Assembly (NCBI RefSeq): GCF_037120725.1
Contig: NZ_JBBAXC010000008.1
Span: 124,001 to 188,000 of the forward strand
Length of the DNA: 64,000 bases
Direction: 5' to 3'
Origin: Bacillus spongiae
GTDB lineage: Bacteria; Bacillota; Bacilli; Bacillales; Bacillaceae_K
Position numbers and translations under genes: made by a program. Positions 32,973-40,296 of this stretch are shown here, piece after piece. How positions within the stretch are numbered: position 1 is the stretch's first letter; the number at the start of each line of letters is the position of its first letter. The notes under the pieces were generated by a model. The model saw only the letters and a list, made by a program, of their open reading frames with translations, did no database searches and was not told where the DNA came from.

Positions 32973-33490
32973 ACTAGTGATTTTGAGGAAAGAAATGTGT
33001 TTTCACAAAAAGTCTCGTTTTGGTAAAAATGGGTGTAGTCTCGAAACTTGGATATTTTGAATATATCCATAGAATAATAGTCTGATCCTTTAAAACGTTT
33101 AACTCCGTCATCATGTTAAGGCAGGGTTAAAATAGTTGTTGCATCATTGTAGGTAGTGGGTACAATCAGCCATTCAAACAATATTATTAGACAATGTTCT
33201 TTATCATGTTCACAAGAATAAAGTAATTAGAGTATTCCTCTTAACGCGGCTGTTTACTTCGGTAGGAGTGGGATGAAGGTACATGATAGAGTTTGGTCAA
33301 GTTTCCAACACTGTCCACTTTACATTAAGCAATATATTTATTTCATGATTTGTTTCTATGGTTTATATTATTCTTTTTAAATATATTCAACTCCATAAAA
33401 TCAAAGATTCTTTATAATTATTAATATATTTTGGAATATGATAATTAAGTAAAATAAAAATTAACCATCACTTTCATAGGAGGGATTAAT
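32973..33490. other. Gap without recognisable gene
   Basis: 518 bases. No credible gene; the last 100 bases are very AT-rich and probably hold the promoter of the acetyltransferase gene. Confidence 0.4.
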
Positions 33491-33952
33491 ATGGATTTGT
33501 GGAGGAATAAAGAGTTTTCTATATGTACGAATAAAGATTATTTAGATATAAATGTGATTCATAGTTATTTAAGTGAAGAAGCATACTGGTCAAAAGGTAT
33601 ACCAATGGAGAACGTAAAAAAATCAATCAAAAATAGTTCTTTATGCTTTGGGGTGTATAAAGGGGAAGTTGGGCAAGAAGGGTCCGTACAAATTGGCTTT
33701 GCCAGAGTCATTTCAGATTTCTCATCTTTCGCTTACCTATGTGATGTGTTCATATTACCAAACTTTCAAAAGCAAGGTTTAGCTAAATGGCTAATGGACA
33801 TTATGATTAATCATCAAGAATTGACAAGCGTTCGTAGATTTATGCTAGCGACAAAAGATGCTCACTCGTTGTATGTTAAATATGGTTTTGAACCAATTAA
33901 CAACCCAGAGTTCTTTATGCAATTAGTTCGTAAACAGCCATATCAAGAATAA
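33491..33952 (+). CDS. GNAT-family N-acetyltransferase
   Basis: 153 residues with ataggaggg upstream of the ATG. GNAT fold: strand SLCFGVYKGE, central strand FAYLCDVFILPNFQKQGLAKWLM with the acetyl-CoA loop Q-K-Q-G-L-A, and the end strand DAHSLYVKYGFEPI typical of single-domain acetyltransferases. The substrate is unknown. It stands alone between the two large secreted repeat proteins. Confidence 0.88.
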   Translation: MDLWRNKEFSICTNKDYLDINVIHSYLSEEAYWSKGIPMENVKKSIKNSSLCFGVYKGEVGQEGSVQIGFARVISDFSSFAYLCDVFILPNFQKQGLAKWLMDIMINHQELTSVRRFMLATKDAHSLYVKYGFEPINNPEFFMQLVRKQPYQE

Positions 33953-34455
33953 TCTTTGTAGGTATAGACGATGGATCCATACAATATTAAGTTTAACTAT
34001 AGGTAGGAATTTGAATTGCTATATTTCAGCAATATTTGAAGGCACATATTCGGTTCTAGTAAATTCTTTACCACCTAAATAAAAAAGAGAATACCATATA
34101 AAAAATAGTTAGTAGTTCAGCTTTGGAGGGGGAATTTGGAATTTCTTAAATTGTCCTTCAAAATGGACTACCCTTATATTCTTGGAATTTCAAGTCATCT
34201 ACTCTATATTGGTAGGAAAAAGTAAACCATATTAATATTGTGCTAACAAAAGTCTTAGTTTAAGAAAACCAGGATATTATTGAGAGCTTGTATGCCCCAA
34301 GCTAATAAAGCTATCCAATGGAAAAACCTTATTCAGCTTGCACCTAGGAATTGTAGCCTGAAGAATGTGATAACCCCCACTTTCATAATAATCGGTGAAA
34401 GTGGGGGTTATCTACGGTAGAATCACGTTTCTTTCATCCAACCGTACACATAGCT
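33953..34455. other. Gap with a long perfect hairpin
   Basis: 503 bases without a gene. At 34369-34412 lies a 17-bp inverted repeat (arms 34369-34385 and 34396-34412) with five G-C pairs in a row. It is 44 bases beyond the stop of the minus-strand gene at 34456 but no clear T-run follows on either strand; it may still end that mRNA. Confidence 0.5.
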
Positions 34456-36642
34456 TTATTCAGCAGGCATAGTGTAATAAACATAGTCTGATTCATACGT
34501 AATTTGATCCTGAGCAATACCCTTTTTCAATACTAATTTCATACGATATTCTGTGTCATAGTCTGATTCTTTTGACCATATATTCGAAGTCTTCCAATTA
34601 TCTTCTGAAAGCTTCCAATCTGTGTACCCCCAGCTGCCATCTGGATATAACTTCTCTCGTCGTAAATAGGCTGTTTCACCTTGGGCACCTAATTGATCCA
34701 CGTTATTTTTTAATTTCACAATCATTTGGTTATCACTATTGAGGACATCCCCAATTTCGATTGGTTTTGGCATATAGTAATATTTTTCTGGTGTGACATA
34801 AGAAACGAGATTCATTGAATTGGTCACCGTAATCTTCATTCGATAAAGGGTGTCCCAATCGGATTGTTTCTCCCATACGCCTGAGTCAGTTATATTATAA
34901 TCTGTATATCCCCAGTTTCCATTTGGGTATAGCTTTTCACGACGAAGGGAAGCTGTTTCACCTGTACTAGAGTTAAGATTAAGATAATAAGCAAATTTCA
35001 TTACGTCACCGACATTATCGACTTCATAAATATTCGCAGCATTCGCTTGATTAGTAGTGTAAATAGTACCTCCATCTATTATTTGAGGGTTCGCTGCATA
35101 AATTGACCCTGTTCCGCTCTCCCTTCCTGCAGGATAGATGGTCGCTCTCATAAATTCACTATCGAGTTGGAATGGAACCGTAATCTCATATTCCTTCCAT
35201 TCGTCCGTCACTTGAATATCTACTTGGTGATCATCTGGCTCATATAATAAATCCTTAAGGTCACTTCTGAATCGTAATGTGGCCGTTTGTTCTTGATCAG
35301 CCTTTAACCAAACGCTAAACGTTTGTGTGGTTCCTTGGAAGTTCCCGTTCACTGTATAATTTAGATAATCTGTTTTATCTTCCCGATCAGCCGTTAATTG
35401 ATAGGCCGGTGCCCCGTAGACGGTCTCATCTATAGGCATTTTCGTTACTCCTGTTGTTTTAAAATCATCAATACTAATATTTTCTTCTGCTTCCGTTACA
35501 CTGTAGAATAAATCATCTCCATATTCACTACCGTAAGCATGCGATTCTACTAAGTATCCATCAAGCGCAGTTAAAGCGATCTGTTTTCCCTCGTTAAAGA
35601 AGCCCTTATCTTCATTTAAGTGAAGGGCTGTACCACCCTTACTATCATTCCCTATTATCCATTCTCGGAGTTTTAATTGATAATCCCTATCCACGTCTGT
35701 CAGTACTCTTGCATTTGAATACGTTTCATATAGCTTATTCCCTGAAATGGCGATTGCAGGATTAAGTGAATTATCATCATATTTCTTGTTTTTTTCGTAC
35801 CATGTAACTCTATTATATTGATCAATTTTACCGATACTCATGAATGCTTGACCGTTTAATCTTGTCTTTCCGTCCCAGTCTTTATTCATTCGATTATGGA
35901 CTGCAACAATCGTTCCGTCTTTCCCAAGTGCGAAAGAACCTACGGTATCATTCTCACCCCTTGGATTGTTTGTCGCAATGGGTGATCCCCAATTTACATC
36001 AATGATATCGCCTGAAGTATTATAATCAGGAGTTCCCACAACAAAATGGATATCTTGGTCTTCTTCATTTATAAAGAATTTAATTAGATCTCCGTTTTCA
36101 TCCATGGCAATTGTCTTGATAGGAGCATCTGTCGTTAGTACCCCTATATCACTTTGATTAGGTACATCAATCTTTCCACTAGATTTTACCTTAACTTCAT
36201 CCTCTTCAACTTTTAAAATATAGTATCTCAAGTCACTAGTATTCTCAGTAGTTCCCGTTAAAAAGATTGTTTCATTATCAAGCCAAAGAGCTTCAAGATG
36301 ATTGAGGTCTGTAATGGATACTCCTTCTGCTATATATATTCTCGTTCCATTATCATTTCCTTTATCCCATGTGATTTTTGACCCATTCATTTTTCCTAAA
36401 TTGTAATATACCGTACCGTTACCAAAGTTAATCGTAACGGCCTCATGAGCTTCGAACACTCTTCCTTCTTCATTAACTGCAATCGTCGGATTATTTCCTT
36501 CATCGTAATATGTATCTTGCTCTGACAGCTCAAAAGTTTGAGCGCTTACATTAATGGATGAAATAGCAGGGAAACTACTTACAAGTAATGTCGAAGAAAT
36601 ACCAGCTGCTACGAGAACTTTTTTAAATTTTGTCTTTTTCAC
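34456..36642 (-). CDS. Secreted protein with blade-like units, CBM-like module and tandem C-terminal domain
   Basis: 728 residues. Signal peptide with cut near VSAQ (about residue 35). Residues about 43-400 contain units like those of the 1626-residue protein (YYDEGNNPTIAVNEEG, VFEAHE, VYYNLGK, ITWDKG), less regular. A jelly-roll-like module follows at about 420-530 (TFSVWLKADQEQTATLRF). The C-terminus (about 555-725) is a tandem pair of about 80 residues each with RREKLYPNGNWGYTD and RREKLYPDGSWGYTD, ending in YYYMP and YYTMP. No catalytic motif. Strong Shine-Dalgarno (aggagga) upstream. A surface-binding role is inferred from the shared architecture. Confidence 0.75.
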   Translation of the reverse strand: MKKTKFKKVLVAAGISSTLLVSSFPAISSINVSAQTFELSEQDTYYDEGNNPTIAVNEEGRVFEAHEAVTINFGNGTVYYNLGKMNGSKITWDKGNDNGTRIYIAEGVSITDLNHLEALWLDNETIFLTGTTENTSDLRYYILKVEEDEVKVKSSGKIDVPNQSDIGVLTTDAPIKTIAMDENGDLIKFFINEEDQDIHFVVGTPDYNTSGDIIDVNWGSPIATNNPRGENDTVGSFALGKDGTIVAVHNRMNKDWDGKTRLNGQAFMSIGKIDQYNRVTWYEKNKKYDDNSLNPAIAISGNKLYETYSNARVLTDVDRDYQLKLREWIIGNDSKGGTALHLNEDKGFFNEGKQIALTALDGYLVESHAYGSEYGDDLFYSVTEAEENISIDDFKTTGVTKMPIDETVYGAPAYQLTADREDKTDYLNYTVNGNFQGTTQTFSVWLKADQEQTATLRFRSDLKDLLYEPDDHQVDIQVTDEWKEYEITVPFQLDSEFMRATIYPAGRESGTGSIYAANPQIIDGGTIYTTNQANAANIYEVDNVGDVMKFAYYLNLNSSTGETASLRREKLYPNGNWGYTDYNITDSGVWEKQSDWDTLYRMKITVTNSMNLVSYVTPEKYYYMPKPIEIGDVLNSDNQMIVKLKNNVDQLGAQGETAYLRREKLYPDGSWGYTDWKLSEDNWKTSNIWSKESDYDTEYRMKLVLKKGIAQDQITYESDYVYYTMPAE

Positions 36643-37264
36643 AATAACTCCTCCTAAGTAATATTATATAAATTGAATTTCTAGTATTAAAAACATGCCC
36701 TTACATAATGACCACCCCCCACAATTAATCAAAAAAACAACAGTTTCAATAGTTAGTACAAACTAACTAAAAGTGCAAAAAATAATAGAGTAGCGAAATA
36801 ATAAAACAATAGATTTTGAATATCGATAGTTAAATTAAATAAAAAACCACTATTGATAATTATTATTATTTAATTATTATTATTATTTATCTTTGAGAAC
36901 ATATTACACTCTCTTTAAAGGTGTGGTCAAGTATTATGTTTAAGAAAAAATAGTAAAAAGCAATTTTATAGAGTTAATATATAAGAAGTACCTCTTCGTC
37001 ATTCCCTTTCCTGCTTATGTCTTCATTCATTTTTCCCTATGAATTTATAAAACACCGTATCCGTATAAGTTTTTGCATTCTTGACCTGCTAAAAACAACA
37101 TTGCTATAATCAGGAAGGCTTCAGGAGGGTGTACCGATCGGTGGAAACAAATAGATTGTTAACTTATTATATAGCGACCTATTAGATTTCAATATGTTTA
37201 AGTGACATGTGAAATTGAAAAAATGGGGGAATTGGTGGAACAAATTTTACTAGGGGGTTTTATT
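36643..37264. other. AT-rich gap
   Basis: 622 bases upstream of the minus-strand secreted-protein gene, including an A/T microrepeat at about 36857-36892 (attattatt type). It should hold that gene's promoter. No gene recognised. Confidence 0.4.
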
Positions 37265-37738
37265 TTGGAAATTAGAAAGATGGAAGAATCTGATATTGAA
37301 AGTGTAAAGGATATAGCCACCTTTACTTGGAAAGATACATATAGCTCATTTATTCCTATCGACATTCAAGAAAAAACATTAAAAGAGGCTTATTCGAAAG
37401 AAAATATGAAAAAACGATTTAAGACCTCGGTGATGCTAGTAGCTGAAGAAGCTGGAGAAATGAAGGGATATGCATTCTTTTCAAATGAAAATAAAAGTGA
37501 GATTTATCTAGAATCTATTTACGTACATCCGAGTCAACAAGGAAAAGGCATTGGGAAAAAACTATATCATACTGGGATTAATCACTACGACAATCCAACA
37601 TCTATTTCACTTATAGTTTATAAAGGAAACCCGAATCTTTCTTTTTATGAAAAAGAAGGGTTTAAACCTATAGAAGAAATAGAGGGAGACTTTTGTGGAC
37701 ATCCAGTTGCCTTTATAAAAATGACTAAGACTTTGTAA
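37265..37738 (+). CDS. GNAT-family N-acetyltransferase
   Basis: 157 residues from TTG 37265; taggggg 7 bases upstream decides this start over the earlier open GTG at 37202. N-terminus EIRKMEESDIESVKDIA, acetyl-CoA loop IYVHPSQQGKGIGKKLY (R/Q-x-x-G-x-G/A), and the end NLSFYEKEGFKPI are standard GNAT features. Substrate unknown. No operon partner. Confidence 0.9.
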   Translation: MEIRKMEESDIESVKDIATFTWKDTYSSFIPIDIQEKTLKEAYSKENMKKRFKTSVMLVAEEAGEMKGYAFFSNENKSEIYLESIYVHPSQQGKGIGKKLYHTGINHYDNPTSISLIVYKGNPNLSFYEKEGFKPIEEIEGDFCGHPVAFIKMTKTL

Positions 37739-37831
37739 GAGAAGAAAAAAGATGTTTGAAAAATGATATGAAGCAAAAGGAAGTTGGGTATAAAAGCCAT
37801 CCGCATTTACTTTTTTGAAATCTTGATTTTA

Positions 37832-37881
37832 TTACATTTCTAGCATCTTGTAGTATAATTTAGATAATAAAAGAAATGTAA
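37832..37881 (+). promoter_or_regulatory. Promoter inside an inverted repeat, before the YbaN gene
   Basis: TTACAT and TATAAT (37854-37859), 16 bases apart, are flanked by ttacatttct (37832-37841) and agaaatgtaa (37872-37881), a perfect 10-bp inverted repeat. The arrangement suggests control by a dimeric or looping regulator. Confidence 0.45.
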
Positions 37882-37914
37882 TGAAGTAATATTACATCGA
37901 GAAAATATAAGGTG

Positions 37915-38337
37915 ATGACAATTAAAAAAATAAAAAGTGTTCTGTTTTTTATACTTGGATTCATATCTCTTGTAATCGGGGTTGCAGGGACGATTCTCCC
38001 TGTTTTGCCAGGTGGTCCATTTTACTTATTTGCCGCTTTTTGTTTTGCAAAAAGTTCTAAGCGAATTGATAAGTGGTTTAAAGGCACTTCAATATATCAA
38101 AAATACGTTTTAGCATTTCTTCAGAAAAAAGGGATGACCTTAAAAGAAAAAATCAGAATAAATGTGATTGCAGATTTTTTTATTTTGATGTCTATATTTT
38201 ATGTGGATATCCCTCTAGTTAAAGTCATTTTGTTATTGGTTGCCTTCTACAAACATTACTACTTTATAAAGAAAATTAAGACAATTGATCCAAACAGCAA
38301 TGAGACAAAGAGCGTAATGAATGAAAAGCCTAATTAA
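37915..38337 (+). CDS. YbaN (DUF454) family membrane protein
   Basis: 140 residues from ATG 37915 (a GTG one codon earlier is also possible). Conserved head IKSVLFFILGFISLVIG and the motif TILPVLPGGPFYLFAAFCFAKSS followed by KWF are typical of DUF454/YbaN. Three to four membrane segments (about 6-24, 28-46, 84-102, 105-120). Function in bacteria is not well defined; in E. coli the relative is encoded beside priC. Confidence 0.85.
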   Translation: MTIKKIKSVLFFILGFISLVIGVAGTILPVLPGGPFYLFAAFCFAKSSKRIDKWFKGTSIYQKYVLAFLQKKGMTLKEKIRINVIADFFILMSIFYVDIPLVKVILLLVAFYKHYYFIKKIKTIDPNSNETKSVMNEKPN

Positions 38338-38394
38338 TGATTGTTTTTCCTTTTCAATTCTGAAACGTTATTGTCCCTTCTTAAAAGAATGGGA

Positions 38395-38615
38395 GCAAAA
38401 GAGTTTTTATATGTGATAAATATTGGATTTCATCTCATGATTCTTCGAATCAAGACGGAAAGAAAACAACTTCCAATACGATTGAAGAAGAATTTATTGA
38501 ATTACTAAATGTAAGGGCATTAGTGGCGAAGAAAGAAAAACCTCAACTTCTTGAAGAAGGGTTTTATGCATATGCAGAAAGTAAACCAAAATTAAAGAAA
38601 AGTAGATACAATTAA
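38395..38615 (+). pseudogene. Possible remnant coding sequence
   Basis: An open stretch reads KYWISSHDSSNQDGKK, IEEEFIELLNVRALVAKK and LLEEGFYAYAESKPKLKK and ends at TAA near 38615, without a credible start or ribosome binding site. The family is not recognised. It may be a 3' fragment. Confidence 0.3.
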
Positions 38616-38694
38616 GAACAAATGAAAAGAAGATTAATAGGGTCCAAAAAGATTAGCCAAATAAGGTTAATCTTTTTTGTATTCAAATTTCGCA

Positions 38695-38876
38695 AACCTA
38701 AGTACCAACTGATTTCGTTAAGGCTTAAACGCTTGATATCCTCGATTCTTCATCATATCTACTAGATAAAGCTAAGTTTGTACTTTCCATTCTAATAACG
38801 TCCCTTTTAAAATTTATAATATCTGTATATTCAAGTTTTTTGAGATTTATTACAGAATTTTCACTAGAACCCTCTA
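38695..38876 (-). mobile_element. IS6-family insertion sequence relic (left of the RNA-repair operon)
   Basis: On the minus strand the end starting at about 38872 reads gggttctagtgaaaattct, related to the IS6-type terminal repeat ggttctggtgcaaaaact at 43631-43646; both are followed by the same c-a-a-g-t-t-t-t-t-g-a-g stretch (plus-strand sense). Further in (about 38730-38760) the minus strand encodes LVDMMKNRG, matching the DLVDMMEERG of IS6 transposases. The rest is lost. Confidence 0.55.
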
Positions 38877-38935
38877 TGGTAAGATACACTTAATATAGTT
38901 TAGTTAAAGAAATAAAAGATGAAAGAAGTGATAAT

Positions 38936-40294
38936 ATGCAACTAACGATCCAAGCATCAGGTAAAGATGTTGAGGTAATTTCATTTCTATTAGCCAAAAA
39001 CCCAAATAATATATATGAAAGAAACCAGAACGGTCATTTAGTAAGAATGTTTTATAGTAAATTTACTGAAGAAGAGGTAGAAGTGACTTTCTTTGTTACA
39101 CCAGATCCGATTGAACTTTCAAGGAACAGCTCCGAGAAGTATGACATTACCTCTTATATTAATGATAGGGAATTTGTAGTAAGTAGTATTTTTTGTACTT
39201 TTCTTAGATCGGCTTTAGGGACAGCGCTAAACGGAAAACCAAAAGAAGAATATGCTTCGTGGGTTAGTCATGCTTTTCCATTCAAGTTCGAGTTTGGTCC
39301 ACTAGCATCAAATCTATCCGATAAACAAATTTTAGATTTATTTGAGCCTTTAGGGTATGAGGTGACTATTGCTTATGGTGATGCTGACTATAACTTAAAT
39401 TTAAAATCAAAAAGTTCAGCTAGATATATTACTATAGAAGGTTTGACAACGCTTCAATATGGTTTAAGGCAGCTTTTTGTATTGATTCCGGTACTAGATA
39501 ATTATAAGCACTATTATATAGATCAAAAAGAGATCGAAAAGGTTGAAAGGTATGGTGAAGGGTGGTTAGATCATCACCCTAAGAGAGAATTTATTCTACA
39601 GAAAGCACTTCGTTTCAAGGAGGTTTATAGCTTGGTAGAATATGAAAAGGACAATGGGGGTACGAAAAAAAGTAAAAAAGATAATATTAACGTACGGTTA
39701 AACGATTTAAGGTATGAGAAAATCATACATTATATTAATAATTTGGCGAAAAGAGAAAGTATTGTTGACTTTGGTTCGGGAGAAGGTAAGTTATCTAATA
39801 GACTAGGTTTTGTAAGTGGTATAAAAGAAATATTGGCAGTTGAACCATCAGAGTCTGCAACCCTTAAAGCTTTAAAACGATTTGAGAAAGCTAATCAAAA
39901 GGAAGGCTTCCTTTTGCCTACAACAATCATGGGTTCGCTTTTCTATTATGATGAAAGATTAAAGCATAAAGATGTTATGATTTTGTGCGAAGTAATTGAA
40001 CATATTGATGAGAATCGATTACCTAAAATTATGAAGACGATTTTAAATGACTATCACCCTGGTAATCTAATTATTACTACACCTAACCAGGAATATAATC
40101 AAGTTTATGATATGGCTGAAGGGTATCGACATCCTGATCACCGTTTTGAATGGACTAGAGAAGAGTTTTATAACTGGTGTAATCAGCAAAATGAAGATGG
40201 AAAGTATGAGTTGACGTTTGATGGTATTGGAAAAGAACATGAACACTATGGATACCCAACCCAAATGTGTTTATTTACGAAAAAGGAGAGATAA
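38936..40294 (+). CDS. hen1: 3'-terminal RNA ribose 2'-O-methyltransferase Hen1
   Basis: 452 residues. N-terminal domain (1-240), which in bacterial Hen1 stimulates the Pnkp ligase, with YGLRQLFVLIPVLDNYKHY; C-terminal SAM methyltransferase (about 250-450) with the SAM loop IVDFGSGEGKLSNRL and the Mn-binding catalytic set E352-x2-E355-H356 in CEVIEHID plus His402 in HRFEWTREEF. It methylates the 2'-OH of the 3' end at a break before Pnkp seals it, so the repaired RNA cannot be cut again at that site. Start ATG after gaaagaagtg. Pnkp starts 2 bases after its stop, a two-gene operon. Confidence 0.95.
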   Translation: MQLTIQASGKDVEVISFLLAKNPNNIYERNQNGHLVRMFYSKFTEEEVEVTFFVTPDPIELSRNSSEKYDITSYINDREFVVSSIFCTFLRSALGTALNGKPKEEYASWVSHAFPFKFEFGPLASNLSDKQILDLFEPLGYEVTIAYGDADYNLNLKSKSSARYITIEGLTTLQYGLRQLFVLIPVLDNYKHYYIDQKEIEKVERYGEGWLDHHPKREFILQKALRFKEVYSLVEYEKDNGGTKKSKKDNINVRLNDLRYEKIIHYINNLAKRESIVDFGSGEGKLSNRLGFVSGIKEILAVEPSESATLKALKRFEKANQKEGFLLPTTIMGSLFYYDERLKHKDVMILCEVIEHIDENRLPKIMKTILNDYHPGNLIITTPNQEYNQVYDMAEGYRHPDHRFEWTREEFYNWCNQQNEDGKYELTFDGIGKEHEHYGYPTQMCLFTKKER

Positions 40295-40296
40295 CA

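Noticed and set aside
36840-36895. Possible repeat array such as CRISPR
   Set aside because: Only simple A/T microrepeats of the attatt type; no unit-spacer periodicity. No CRISPR array or cas gene was seen anywhere in the window.
40267-40296. Longer Pnkp start overlapping hen1
   Set aside because: ATG 40297 has aaaggagag at the right distance and directly begins the conserved kinase domain.
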